Positions 8,672 through 18,830 of a stretch of DNA of 32,415 bases are shown one piece after another. Within the stretch, counting starts at the first letter, position 1; each line of letters starts with the position of its first letter. Origin of the DNA: Chrysochromulina tobinii (taxonomy: Eukaryota; Haptophyta; Prymnesiales; Chrysochromulinaceae); assembly GCA_001275005.1 (NCBI GenBank), contig JWZX01002386.1, positions 1 to 32,415 of the forward strand, read 5' to 3'. The notes below the pieces were generated by a model. That model was not told where the DNA came from. It saw only the letters and a program-made list of their open reading frames with translations, and searched no databases. Position numbers and translations under genes: made by a program.

Positions 8672-9077
8672 GGGTCGCGGTCGGGTGGCCACGGCTCTTC
8701 AACGGCACGTGGCATGCGCGCAGGGAGGAGAGTGACCGCGCGAGCTGAGGGTCTCGGAGCTTTTCTCGGAGCTCGAAGAGTCATAACCACCCGACCGCCA
8801 CCGCGTCTCCGTCGACTCATCTTTTCCGCGCTCGAGAGACGCCGAGAGGAGAGGCGAACCAGAAAGGCCCTGGCCAGCGATTTGGGTGGTGTCACGTGAG
8901 GTGTGTGTTATAGACCGTGTGTGAGAGGTGAGGGGTGTACGAGGGAATAGAGGATAGAGGCTTGAGCCATATGTATGCAGTGGGCCCAGGCGCTCTAGAT
9001 CTCTATGTGTTCAAACGATCTAAGTTGGGACCATGCCGATGCGGACGTGGACGGGTCCGTGCCTCTCCCTCTGCTGG
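8672..9077. other. Convergent spacer, no gene seen
   Basis: This 406-bp spacer lies between the 3' ends of the EEP-fold gene and the GNAT-like gene. It includes a GT/GA-rich stretch (about 8885-8965) with repeated GTGTGT- and GAGG-like words. No convincing reading frame or hairpin was seen. Confidence 0.5.
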
Positions 9078-9797
9078 CTAGCCGATGGCCCGCACAGCCG
9101 TGGCCCACCGCGACAAAAATCTCGCGCAATCGAGCTCCATGAGGAGACCATCGCCGCCCCAGACCACAAGGTCGCGCATGCTGCTGAGCGATCCGCTGTC
9201 CACGACACGCAGCGTGTTGAAGCCCAGATAGCGATAATACCGTACGAGCGTCTTGTGCTGCCGTGCGTCATCGCGAATGGCGAGGAGCTGTGCCTTGTCG
9301 TTCTTGAAAGGTGAGCATTCGCGAATCCAGCAGATGACGGCCGCACCGATCAATAGCCCGAGCCCCTGTTCGGTGCGCGGCGCACTCTCGTAACGGGCAC
9401 CGCCGCGGCTCCTTCGGCGTGACCAATATCCTGTGAATTGCCTCACCTGAATTGTATCGAGGTGAGCAGCACCAAAAGGCTGCGTGTATCCGTTGCTGAA
9501 GCCGAGAAGCTCGGGTGGTGGCGCCTCTGCTCCACCAAAAACGGGCACGGTCGGCAGGGGCTCATCACTGCCAGGCCTCCACAACAGCTCGATCCGGTAG
9601 GAAGGTCCGGCTGCCTGCACCCGGAGCTCACAGTTGATGCGAACAGCCGCAGCACGCACCTCGTCGAGCGTCAGCGGTGCTGGTAAGGAGGCGCTCGCGC
9701 GCCCGCCCAAACACGTCGTGCGCGGAGATCCGTGCAGTGCTCGTGACACGAGCATCGGCCCGACAAGGCCGACAATGCCTGCGAAAGCGGACATCAT
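9078..9797 (-). CDS. GNAT-like conserved algal protein, probably organelle-targeted or membrane-anchored
   Basis: The protein has 239 residues; ATG 9797 is the first of two adjacent Mets. The N-terminus (FAGIVGLVGPMLVSRALHG) is hydrophobic then basic and could be a transit or signal-anchor sequence. Residues of about 145-235 resemble the second half of an N-acyltransferase (GNAT) domain: LLIGAAVICWIRE as the hydrophobic strand, then DDARQHKTLVRYYRYLGF near 175-193, which matches the family's tyrosine-containing YYxxLGF motif, then LRVVDSGSLSSMRDLVVWGG. The first half, including the acetyl-CoA loop, is not obvious, so an acyltransferase activity is uncertain. The substrate is unknown. The gene diverges from the Pro/Ser-rich membrane protein gene across 145 bp. 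Confidence 0.6.
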   Translation of the reverse strand: MMSAFAGIVGLVGPMLVSRALHGSPRTTCLGGRASASLPAPLTLDEVRAAAVRINCELRVQAAGPSYRIELLWRPGSDEPLPTVPVFGGAEAPPPELLGFSNGYTQPFGAAHLDTIQVRQFTGYWSRRRSRGGARYESAPRTEQGLGLLIGAAVICWIRECSPFKNDKAQLLAIRDDARQHKTLVRYYRYLGFNTLRVVDSGSLSSMRDLVVWGGDGLLMELDCARFLSRWATAVRAIG

Positions 9798-9942
9798 CTC
9801 GCCTCTTTTCGTGAACGATGAATTCGTTCACAGTCAACGGGGGGGAGTGAGCCGGGACCACTTTCACGTCGATGGGCGTGACGCCTCTGAGGAAATTATT
9901 GCATGCGAATTAGAACAAAATACATCAACTTCTGGACACAAA
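9798..9942. promoter_or_regulatory. Divergent promoter spacer (GNAT-like / Pro-Ser-rich membrane protein)
   Basis: These 145 bp lie between start codons at 9797 (-) and 9943 (+). TTCACAG occurs at 9827-9833, and an A/T-rich stretch at about 9893-9942 precedes the plus-strand start. The plus frame is open through the spacer, so an upstream start cannot be excluded. Confidence 0.35.
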
Positions 9943-11082
9943 ATGCTGCACGGACTTCTTGTGCTCTGCACTCTTGCAAGCTTGCCTTCACCTTTACCTT
10001 CATTGCCGCCTCTTCGAACCACGTGCCTCAACTTCCCGCCAACACGATCATCTGGCAACATACTGATCACCGACCGACCATGTCCCTCGCCTCCACCACC
10101 GCGGCCACCACAGCCACCACCGCTGCCTGCATCGCTGCCGCAGCCCTCATCGTCGCCTCTCAGCACCGCTGCTCATCAGCCCTCGTCACCGACTTCGAAC
10201 CCAACTGGTACTGATCAGCCCTCACTGCCGCCATTCGCAACACTGCGGCGGCTTGGGCCTGATGCTGCGTTGCTCGATGCCCTCACCGAGCCGAAGGCGA
10301 GCAGGCTTGCCATATCGAGCACCGCCACCGTTGAGGTCAAGGAGCAGCACGCCCTGCCCCCGTCGAGTACGGGCCGAAGGTGGCCAGCCGTTATCGCCTT
10401 CGTGGCTCAGGTGAGCCTGAAATTGATATTGGGCATGGTCGTGGCCTTCGTGGGCATGGTGATTGCCTTTTGGCCGCGACTTGCGCCGCACGTTTTGCCA
10501 CCGCTCTGCCGCTGCTTCACGTGCCTCGTGCGTCCGTGTAGCCGTGATGAGGACGAGATGGGCGAGATTGGTATGGAGATTGATGAAATTGACATCGTTA
10601 CAGAGCCGCTGCCGAACGCATATCCAGCCAGAAATCAGAACGCTAGCGACGGTGTGGGCTGGCCCGTGGGCGTGTCAGTGGGCGGTAGCACGGCGGCGCG
10701 CGCGACTCAGCCAATGAACTCGAAGGTTGCGTCCCACGCGGTCCATGCTCTCAAAGCGCTCGAGGCAGTGCAGTCGACTGACCCTAACGCTTGCTGCGGT
10801 GAGGGCTGGGAGTCGGGCAGTCGCGTGGACTATTGTCGCGACATCAACGACATGGTCAGCGCAAAGCTCAGCAAGATACGATGCGAGCACCAGATCTCGA
10901 GGAGCAACTCGGGCTCGGCGAGCGCAGGAGTCCTCGTCCTCACACGAGCAGCCCTCGACGCGAACAAGGGTGCTAGAAGTGCTAACCGTACGGATAGCTC
11001 GAGCAAGACCTCGCGCTCGGAGTGCACAGCGAATTACTCGGCGCTTCCCAAGCTTGGACTGATTGAAACAGGTTTGGACTGA
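9943..11082 (+). CDS. Pro/Ser-rich single-pass membrane protein
   Basis: The protein has 379 residues. I choose ATG 9943 because it opens a signal peptide (MLHGLLVLCTLASLPSPLPS). Residues 25-145 are an extracellular-type Pro/Ser/Thr-rich region with a polyproline run near 48-62, like hydroxyproline-rich algal surface proteins. A strongly hydrophobic stretch at about 149-177 is one transmembrane segment, followed by a Cys cluster (CRCFTCLVRPC, 189-199) that could be palmitoylated. An acidic stretch (DEDEMGEIGMEIDEIDI) follows, and the cytosolic tail is Ser-rich. The family is unknown. The stop codon is created within a 20-bp direct duplication (11054-11089). The next gene continues in the same frame after 124 bp, so a larger spliced receptor-like product is possible. 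Confidence 0.6.
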   Translation: MLHGLLVLCTLASLPSPLPSLPPLRTTCLNFPPTRSSGNILITDRPCPSPPPPRPPQPPPLPASLPQPSSSPLSTAAHQPSSPTSNPTGTDQPSLPPFATLRRLGPDAALLDALTEPKASRLAISSTATVEVKEQHALPPSSTGRRWPAVIAFVAQVSLKLILGMVVAFVGMVIAFWPRLAPHVLPPLCRCFTCLVRPCSRDEDEMGEIGMEIDEIDIVTEPLPNAYPARNQNASDGVGWPVGVSVGGSTAARATQPMNSKVASHAVHALKALEAVQSTDPNACCGEGWESGSRVDYCRDINDMVSAKLSKIRCEHQISRSNSGSASAGVLVLTRAALDANKGARSANRTDSSSKTSRSECTANYSALPKLGLIETGLD

Positions 11083-11205
11083 TTGAAACCACTCACTTCA
11101 TTTTTCTGAAACCGCGCATGCATCTTGCACGATAGCGTAACTGTCATATGAAGCGGGGCACAAGTTTGGAGACGAGATTGGCCGCAACCGCGCGGGCTGC
11201 TGGCA

Positions 11206-14200
11206 ATGCCTCCGAGCACCTGGGTTGTCGCTGCTGGCGCTCCTCGCCCGCCGAATAGTGGCGCTCCTTACCAAAACACCGTTGGTGTGGTTGCATCGAT
11301 TGCCTACAAGCCGAAATTCAAAGCAAGCCCTGCACTCCACGTTGCTGTGAGTTGGCCTCCAAGCAAGCTGCCAAAGGTGAAAGCTTACCGTTCTGGTCAG
11401 TTCGCTCCTGATGATGTCGACTCGCTTGACTCGCTTGGCTCGCACGAGGCTTCGACGAAAGTCTCCAAGCAGCCACCCAACATGTTGAGTCCTCAATCCA
11501 CGAGCATGAGAAGAAGTGCAAAGGTTAAGCCAACGGCCACAAGCGCGACCGCTGCAGCGACGACTGCGGCCACGGGTTCGAGCTCAGGAGGCACAGCAGT
11601 AGCCCTGAACGGCTCCTCGCCAGTGCCTCCCCGGCGGGGATCATCGTCGATGACCCACAAGGGGCGGCCCTCGCCCACGACTGCTACGCCGATGGCCTCG
11701 TCCGCAAACTCCATGCTCGGCACGGTGCTTGTGCTCGGCTCGAGCAAGTCAGACCCTCGCCAAGATCCTGCTGGCTCAGCAGGTGCGGCAGGCGCGAGCA
11801 TGCAGCTCACAGACAACTCCACTACTGCTACTGCTGCATTGGCGGCAGACGCTGGAACGGCAGACGCTGGAACGGCAGCACCAAAAGAGGTGCGGCCTAG
11901 CGTGCGGCAGCGAGACAGCCGAATGAGCCGAGACAACGCGCAGAGCTTCAAACGGCCGAAAGGCAGGCCTTCCCTGACGTCCCCGTCGCCGTCCTTGGCC
12001 GAGGCGGTGCCGGATGGATCTGTACGCGTCCACTTTCGATTCGGAGTCGTCGAGCAGAAGCGTGGTTTCGGCGGCGTTTGGCCGTTCGGGCAGAGTGTCG
12101 TAGCGGTAGCGCACCTGGTGCCACGGGAGCTCCAATTTGAGTTCCTCACGGGCGCTTGGCCCAAGCCGCCCGTGGAGATGCACTCTCCGGTGGTGACCGA
12201 GGACGATGCTGAGATGAAGCTGAAAGAGGTGCTAGCGAGCGAGGAAGACATCGAGCATCCCTCCTCAGAGGCTCACGGCGGAGCAATGTCGTCGATCATC
12301 AGCGGTTCAGCCTCATCTTCCATCGACGACCCGCGAGCACGGGATGCTGTCATGACGGTGCTAGCAACGCCAGTGCGGAGCCGCTTGCGCATGCCCGAGG
12401 GTGGCGACCCCAATGTAGCACAGATACCCGTCGAACTAGCCTATCGGATGCAGACGCCCAATCGGCAGCTTGCCATCTCAAAGGCGCCCTCGGAGCTGCC
12501 CGCGCGGCCGAAGCTGCCAGGCATTCTCGGCTTCCGAGGTCTCGCCCAGGTGCTGCTCGATCACGGCGTGCGCTCTGCTGACCTGTACACGGCCACGACA
12601 AAACTCGAGCTCTTTGCCATTGCAAAGGTGCAAGGAGTCGACCTGAGCGTGGACCAGCGCGATTCCACAACCGAGCCCAACCCGAGGCACGCGCCCAGCG
12701 AGGCGGGCGCACCCTTGAGACCATCCTCCGTGCTTCCGGGAGCCTCAAGGGCATTCCAATACAACCAAGGGCAATCGAGGGCACTCAAGAGCTCCGAGCT
12801 GCTTCCACAACGAGGGCAGGGCACATTGCAGGGCGCGAGCTTGCCTGGAGCGTCCAAGATCATCTCCTCGACGGAGCTCAAGCGCGAGAAGCGTGTCGCC
12901 CGCTTTCGGCTGCATCAGCAGCTCGCTGCGCACGACGTGTATCTTCGGCAGCAGGCGGCGGTGGAGGCAGCCACGGTCCTTCAGGCTATGTGGCGTGCGA
13001 GGCTAGCGCGTCGACGGGTGCGCCAGCTGCGCCGAGCTCGGAAGGCGTACTTGCGAAGCCTTCAGATCCAGAGCGCACTCAAGCTGCAGGCCAGCTGGCG
13101 GCGGCGCCAGAAGCGGAAGACGGAGCCATCCTTCGCGGACATTGTGCTCATGCTCAAGCGAGCTCGCACGCGCGCTCTCGTCTCCTCGCTGATTAATGAC
13201 CTCATCACTGAGAGTGTGCTCAAAGTGCGACGATCACAGATGATGCTCCGTGTTGAGCACATGCTGGGGGGCGCCGACGCGCAACCGGCACGGCACGCGC
13301 CTCGCAGCTCGACTCCTGGCGCGAAGATGCCCTCGGCCTTCACAGCGGGAGCTATGCCTTCACAGCTGGTGCCATCACGGCGAGAGCCTCATCGCACACC
13401 GCCGCCGCTGCCGAAGGCGAGTGTGGTGAGAGGAAGAGCCTCGGATCCCGGTGTATCGTCCGTGGGCACCACATGGCATCGAGGCACTCTTGCCTACATC
13501 ACTAAGGGAGCGGAGGATGCGATTCTACCTGCCAAGGGAACGCATGCGCACGACGCTCCTCGGTTCGACTCATCGCCAGCTCCCTCGCAGCCCCAGTCAC
13601 CAGTTCCACAGAAGCCCGCACCGCCGTTGCCGCCGCCGCTGCTGCCCCTCGCTCGTGTCTCGCTGCCGCTGCCCGCAGCGGAAGCGCCCGGTGCGGCGCC
13701 AGTCGGTCTGGGAGCCGTTGCGCCGATTCACTCGAAGCCCTCGATAAGAGCAGCACAGGGAGATTCTCCCAGTGTCGTTTCGACGCCGTTGAGCGCTGCG
13801 TTGAGCGCTGCGTCGAGCGCTGCAGATGGACCCGCAGAACACGATCAGGTGCGGCTAGGCGGTGACGAGAAGCAGCGGCTAAGGGCGACAGCAAGTTTAT
13901 GGCTGGACTTCCTTGGGGCCCATCCGTCCATCGACAGCCGCCTTGAGACAGGGACGCCGAGTTGGAATGACGTGGTCACATGGGCGATGTGGCTCTTCTC
14001 CCGTCGCCGCCCCAAGCTGCAAGGCGGTGCTCAAGGCGGCGCCCAAGGCGGCACCCCCCCACGCATCGAACGTACGCAGCAGACCTCTCGAGAGATAAAG
14101 GATCTGGAGGGGGAGCTGAAGCTGCCAAGGCGCAGGAGGAGGAGCTGAATGAGATCCTCAAGCAGAATGAGCTCGCGCTCGACGAGGCGCACAAGCAGGA

Positions 14201-14804
14201 CAGCTTGGCAAGCTCGGACCTCATGAAGCGTTCGAATAGCGTGACGGCGGCGCAGAAGCAGAAGGCGCTCGACACGCTCTCGGTCGAGACGACCAAATTG
14301 GCTGCCACCAAGGCTCAGCTGGCGGCGGCAAGTCAGCGGGTGAATAGTCTTGTCGGGGCGCTCGAGAAGCAGGCGCTCATGGCCGAGGAGCTTGCAGACG
14401 GGATCCGGCGTGAGCCCACAAGGGCCGCCGTGACTACTGGCGTGGCGGCGACGGCCATTGCGGCCCGGCAAGACATCGAGCAGCACCTCAAACTCGCCAA
14501 AGCTCACGTGCTCAAGGCACTGTACCCTGGCATGCTCACGATGGCGCGAGGCGAGTGGCGACTGTACTGGGCGCGCATCCAGAAAGCATTCGAGCGATGC
14601 TTCACCCATAACGCTCGACAGGCATGGGCCGACGTGGCCGCCGCTGGCGCACGCTCACGGGCGATGCGTGAGGGGCTGAGCTCGGCGCGTCAGCAGCAGG
14701 CAGCTTCTTCGGCGATCAAGCTCATCTCGACAGAGCTGCAGCAGGCAGGCGGAGGTCTTACGGGCGAAGCTCGCTGGCGCCGCCCTTCCCCTCATGGCAG
14801 GTGA
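11206..14804 (+). CDS. Large IQ-motif, coiled-coil protein with probable 53-nt intron
   Basis: Two reading frames join into one protein of 1181 residues if an intron at 14027-14079 (GTGCTC...ACGCAG) is removed. The phase is kept and the join rebuilds an Ala codon. An acceptor three bases later (CAG ending 14082) also fits. Residues 1-560 are mostly disordered and Ser/Pro-rich, apart from a folded-looking patch (HFRFGVVEQKRGFGGVWPFG) near 275-330. IQ-type calmodulin-binding motifs lie at about 586-608 (ATVLQAMWRARLARRRV) and 623-640 (LKLQASWRRRQKRK). A Pro-rich linker near 790-850 is followed by the C-terminal part, with a long charged coiled coil (about 945-1060) and a helical end containing ALYPGMLTMARGEWRLYWAR. 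Internal 12- and 15-bp tandem duplications occur near 11846 and 13789. A cytoskeletal or calmodulin-linked role is inference. If no intron exists, the first frame stops at 14148. Confidence 0.6.
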
Positions 14805-15197
14805 TAAAACGTGAGACGGCTGTACAGTGGGATCAAGCGTGAAGCGTAGGCGGCGTGTGGAGCTTGTGGTTAAGCATGTGGTTAAGTTAAATTGTTTCAC
14901 ACGCGTCGCAACCTCACTCCAAGTCCAACGCCATTGCCAGGACACGTCATGCAGGAAGTAGCGGCCGTTCATTCAACAGGTTCGTCAAGGATGTAAATTT
15001 CCCCTCGAGCTGGCATGTGCTGCGAGTCACGGTCTGCATACAGTCTCAATCGGTGCTGACTGCTGAGTGCTGTGTGCTGAGCGTGCACTGAAAACATGGA
15101 AATGTGTGACATGCAAGAAGCGGTCAAATACAGATTACAGTTCTCACATCTCAGCAGACGGCCTATCGCAGTGTTCTCAGACTTGTTGTGCGCATCC
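14805..15197. other. Convergent spacer, no gene seen
   Basis: This 393-bp spacer lies between the ends of the IQ-motif gene and the Cys/Pro-rich membrane protein gene. TGTGGTTAAG is repeated at about 14865 and 14878. Otherwise it is unremarkable and has no reading frame with protein character. Confidence 0.5.
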
Positions 15198-16103
15198 TCA
15201 TTCCATACCTCCTCCCGCGAGAAATCTCTCGTCCTCGTCGGCGGCGACCACGTTTGTCTGGTTCTTCTTGCCGCCCTTTTTGACCTTTTTCTTGCGTGCG
15301 GTGCGCTCGTCGACGAGTGAATCGTCCTTGGACCCCCGCTGCCCCACCGAACCGTGGCATGCACACCACACCAGCAGCATCAAGGAGACGAGTACCATCA
15401 CATACTGCATCCCAGCATACTTGGCGACGTTGGCCGCCAGTGCGGCAAGAGGAGCGCTGGGCGCCCTCGATGGTGGCGACGTTGGGTGCGGCACGCGGCG
15501 CACAGGGTGATTGGGCGACGGCGGTCGAGGCGATGGCGGCGGCGGCGGCGGAAGAGATGGCATCGGTGGCGGGATCATGGGCGGTGAAGGCATGAAGCAG
15601 GTCGTGAACGGTGCACGTGACGGTGTGCCGCGAGCATTGAAGCCAAATGTGGCGCGGCTAGGCGTGAAGACAAAGCGAGCATGCTGCCCAGCAGCACCGA
15701 CGAGCTCAAAAGACGCACCGTAAGAGGTTAGCACGGTCACTTCAGAAGCACGTCCAAAATCGACGAGCACACGACAGCGTTCGCATTCAACACTCTGCGC
15801 AATCTCCGCCCTGAAACCGTTCGAGTACGACAGGAGCTGGGAGTAGAGAATTTTGCAGCTGGTCGGGCTTCCGCTGCTGCCGGCTGCTTGATCACGAGCG
15901 GGAGCAGGCAATCGTGGTGGAGCACTCGGCGGCATGCACTCAGAGCACAATCGGCAGCGGCAGCGCCCGCAAACGGCGGTGATGGCACGTGCGAAGAGTT
16001 CTGCGCAGCCAAGCGCGCACATGGCGGTCGAGGCGTCGCCAGCATGACCGGATGAGCACGGCACGCTGCCGGGTGGCGACGCAGCGAGCGCGTAGGTCGG
16101 CAT
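15198..16103 (-). CDS. Pro-rich single-pass membrane protein with Cys-rich ectodomain
   Basis: The protein has 301 residues. Residues 29-56 hold eight cysteines in 28 residues, with repeated CxxC spacing (45/48, 50/53, 53/56), and another CxxC at 107/110. Residues 85-170 look like a compact beta-rich domain (VEVTVLTSYGASFEL-type strands), closed by C169. A run of prolines with SPRPPSP-type motifs follows at 172-218, as in hydroxyproline-rich algal surface proteins (pherophorin-like). A transmembrane segment lies at about 228-249, then a strongly basic tail (KKKVKKGGKK) and an acidic end. The first Met is not followed by a signal peptide, so a 5' exon carrying one may lie upstream. The family is unknown. 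It shares its architecture, but no visible sequence identity, with the protein encoded at 9943-11082. Confidence 0.6.
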   Translation of the reverse strand: MPTYALAASPPGSVPCSSGHAGDASTAMCALGCAELFARAITAVCGRCRCRLCSECMPPSAPPRLPAPARDQAAGSSGSPTSCKILYSQLLSYSNGFRAEIAQSVECERCRVLVDFGRASEVTVLTSYGASFELVGAAGQHARFVFTPSRATFGFNARGTPSRAPFTTCFMPSPPMIPPPMPSLPPPPPPSPRPPSPNHPVRRVPHPTSPPSRAPSAPLAALAANVAKYAGMQYVMVLVSLMLLVWCACHGSVGQRGSKDDSLVDERTARKKKVKKGGKKNQTNVVAADEDERFLAGGGME

Positions 16104-16514
16104 GAGATCGATTCAGGGCGATCGTGCCGTGTTTGACATAGGAATCCTACACATGAACCTTGTGATGTCTCACAGAGGGGGCTGCCGAGAGGTGAGTGAG
16201 TGAGTGAGTGAGTGAGTGAGTGGCCCACACCTCACTCGCGCGTGCGCGCGGCCACCAACACCAACAACCCAGTCATCATACCCGTAATCATCACCCGTCC
16301 ACCCCCAGGCCAATTCATGCGGCCTTCATGCTATATCGATATGCTGCATGTAGAAGATCCCCAGTTACACCGATACCCGGGCTGGGCTGGTAAGGAGCTG
16401 CGAGGTTCACGCCGTCAATCCTAACCGGTAGACCAGCCGTCGAATGGACGGGAGGGTTCGATTACACGGGCGAGGAGACGCGCATGAGCGTGTTAATCCA
16501 TCGCGCCGCACGAA
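16104..16514. other. Spacer between membrane protein gene and copia element
   Basis: This 411-bp region lies upstream of one minus-strand gene and downstream of the RT-RNase H frame. The 3' long terminal repeat of the copia element would be expected here, but I could not match this sequence to the far side of the element. It holds a GTGA microsatellite (16192-16222). Confidence 0.45.
16192..16222. repeat. GTGA microsatellite, about 8 units
   Basis: A perfect run of GTGA units spans about 31 bp, 90 bp upstream of the minus-strand start codon at 16103. Such tracts mutate by slippage. No function is implied. Confidence 0.95.
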
Positions 16515-18080
16515 TTACGCACGAATAGCATAGCCATCAGGAGACGGCTCGTTTCGTAACACAGAGCGCATCGTTTTGAACGTTTGCTCGTCGGTAGCTT
16601 TCGTGAAGACGTCTGCGCACATAAATTTCGTACTGATCAAGTGCACCGTCACGATCAGCTGCAGGACTGCGTACTTGATAAGGACCGTAGCCCGCTCGAA
16701 GTGCCGTGTGCGGCTCGATGCGCCTTCCTTGGTCACCAGCTCAACCATCGCTGAGTTGTCCCCAAGCACCGCCGTTGGGCCGACGGCGCCGCGGGAGATG
16801 CCGACGAGCACCATGCGAACGAACATGACCGACTTCGTGGCGCGCGAGGCCTCAGCCGTTTCGGCGTGGGCCGTGCTGTCAGTGACAACCTTGAGCGTCT
16901 TCGCGGACCAAAGGACAGCACCGTTGCATCGCATAACCACATGGCCGCCATGGGGTCGCGCCTTCGTGCCCCATGAGCTGTCAGTGGCCACGTAGAGGCC
17001 TCGAGACTCGCTGAAGTTGGCTGGGAACGTCTCGAGCCCAAAGGGAACCTTGAGCTCTCCGCCAAAGGTGATGCCTTTATCGGGGTCCGAGAACAGGTAA
17101 CCCATGGCGTAGGCGAGCGCGTCATGATGCGCTTGCGTAGGCGACTGCGAGAACTGCCCGAGGCTCGACGTGTAGAAGGACAGCTCGGGCCAGCACATGT
17201 TCGCGGGCCAGGAGATTTCGCCTAGCCGCGTGAGATATCCGGTGCGATCAACGGTCGTCTCCTCGGACCCGCGCCCCAGGTTCTCGAATGCTGTCCGCTG
17301 CGCCTTTGACTTGGGCGTTGGCATGTCGTGCGTCAGCATGCCCTTGTTGCGATCCATCAGCTTTCGGATGTACGTGCCCATCGAGATCGTGAGCGTACCG
17401 GCGTTCCGATCGCGGGCAATGTCCACGCCAGTGAACTTGGTGACGGGCCTGATAGTCTCTGGGCCGACGGAGTCGATGTTAATCAGCTTGGAGTACTCGA
17501 GGCGGATCTTGAGGTAGTCCTCCTGGCGCGCCTTGGGGAAGCCAGCGCCCACGTCGTCGGCAAACACGGCCGCGATGATCCCGAGGACCTCGTTGATGTA
17601 AAGGTTCGGCTCGACTGGATCGGCGTGCATGCCACACTTGTTCCAGGCGTGCTTGTTCTTCTGGAACCAGAGGTATGAGCCCTGCTTGATCCCTTCGAGC
17701 GCCTTATGCAGCAAGAGCACGCAGCCCTGGACGGCGAATCCAATGGGCATCTCGACGTGCAATTCGCGGTCTACGTCGGACTGCGTGAACGCCTTCACCG
17801 CATCGATGGAGTCCGTCTCGAGATCCTCGTCGGCGACGATTGAGCACCACAGTCTCAGGCAGCATCCGGAGAGCGTCGCCGCGTACGTCTTGTCGAAGTC
17901 CGCGCCTTCAATCTGAGAATAGCCGCAGCCTACGAAGCGGCACTTGATCGATTTTATCGATCCGTCCTTCTCGAACTTGAAGTCGATGCACCACTTGGAC
18001 TTCATCACGCGCATGCCTGGTTTGCGGGGCACGACGGAGAACGCCTTGTTTGCCAGCTTGCCCAGGATCTCAGCCTCCAT
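16515..18080 (-). CDS. Copia reverse transcriptase and RNase H (pol 3' part)
   Basis: This is an uninterrupted 521-codon frame, with an open frame continuing upstream to about 18098 (…RPLIREG before the first Met). The RVT_2 domain starts with MEAEILGKLANKAF and includes SKWCIDFKFEKDG, the first palm Asp at D93 (SIDAVKAF) and the catalytic motif FADD at 173-176, in place of the commoner YVDD. RNase H follows, with D367 (YVATDSSWG), E407 (AHAETAEASRATKS), D441 (VLGDNSAMVEL) and the terminal ADVFTKA motif at 489-495. This is a copia hallmark order. In family members this enzyme copies element RNA to cDNA in virus-like particles. All catalytic acids are present and no stop interrupts, so the sequence is young or constrained, although it is cut off from integrase by the strand switch at about 18090. 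Confidence 0.92.
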   Translation of the reverse strand: MEAEILGKLANKAFSVVPRKPGMRVMKSKWCIDFKFEKDGSIKSIKCRFVGCGYSQIEGADFDKTYAATLSGCCLRLWCSIVADEDLETDSIDAVKAFTQSDVDRELHVEMPIGFAVQGCVLLLHKALEGIKQGSYLWFQKNKHAWNKCGMHADPVEPNLYINEVLGIIAAVFADDVGAGFPKARQEDYLKIRLEYSKLINIDSVGPETIRPVTKFTGVDIARDRNAGTLTISMGTYIRKLMDRNKGMLTHDMPTPKSKAQRTAFENLGRGSEETTVDRTGYLTRLGEISWPANMCWPELSFYTSSLGQFSQSPTQAHHDALAYAMGYLFSDPDKGITFGGELKVPFGLETFPANFSESRGLYVATDSSWGTKARPHGGHVVMRCNGAVLWSAKTLKVVTDSTAHAETAEASRATKSVMFVRMVLVGISRGAVGPTAVLGDNSAMVELVTKEGASSRTRHFERATVLIKYAVLQLIVTVHLISTKFMCADVFTKATDEQTFKTMRSVLRNEPSPDGYAIRA

Positions 18081-18094
18081 GCCTTCGCGGATGA

Positions 18095-18830
18095 GTGGCC
18101 GCCTACCACTTCACTCACCCTGACGCTGGCGATGCCGACCTCGCATGGGCAAAGCCGCTCTTCTGCGACGTCACCGTGCACCTCGCGGCGCGTGATATGA
18201 AGACAAAGACAGGCCCAACCGGTGCCGACGGCTGCTTCCTTGGGCATGACTTCATACGCGGATGTGAGTTCGTGTATGTCCCAAGCCTGCGCCGGCTGAG
18301 CTCCTACGTGGTGACTACGTGGCGGACGAGCTCCTTCGAGATTTGCAAGCAGATCACGGTCGACACTCCTGTCGAGTATCACCAGATGGACGACCTGCGC
18401 TACAGCCCCGCGACGGCCGCTCTCCTCCCGAAGATCATGCGCGCCGCGCGGAAACCGGCCGTGGTGGCCATGACGGCCGAAAAAGAGGGAGCGCAAGATG
18501 GCCCGAGTGGCGACGCCGTATCTGCGGCGGGTGACGTCCTTCGTGCTGTGCTCGCGCGGCGTCTAGCAGTCAACGCCCAACATGTCGCAGATGGTGTGAA
18601 GGCGCTCGAAAAAGAGGGAGTGGCATCCTTCTCCGCCGAGGTACTGGCGGAGGTGCGCGCAGACGAAGATCGCGCGCTTGCCACCGCTGCTGCGCTCGCC
18701 GTTGCCTCGGCAGATGACGTGACGTTCGAGATCCGCATCCACGGCAACGCGATTGCCCACAAGGTAGCCGAGCAGTACGGTATCCCCAAGATCCACAACG
18801 TACAGCAAGCGATGGCGTCGCCTTACTGGA
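18095..18830 (+). pseudogene. Copia integrase C-terminal region and integrase-RT linker, inverted fragment
   Basis: This open frame begins abruptly beside the inverted RT. It reads HPDAGDADLAWAKPLFCDVT, then GADGCFLGHDFIRGCEFVYV and SSYVVTTWRTSSFE. This is the pattern found just after the integrase core in copia polyproteins (FGC-like strand, K-rich turn, G-x-FLGY, then a beta strand ending F-x-E). An Ala-rich linker of about 150 residues follows, then IPKIHNVQQAMASPYW, which in copia elements immediately precedes the first RT helix. The RT that should follow is on the opposite strand, starting at about 18098 with PLIREGMEAEI, so joining SPYW to that would recreate a normal polyprotein. The frame is open to 18979, but residues after SPYW lose the family pattern. 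Confidence 0.65.

Noticed and set aside
16420-16490. tRNA-like GGGTTCGATTAC segment
   Set aside because: The bases flanking the TTCGATT loop do not pair (GAGGG against ACACG), and no acceptor or anticodon stem can be drawn.
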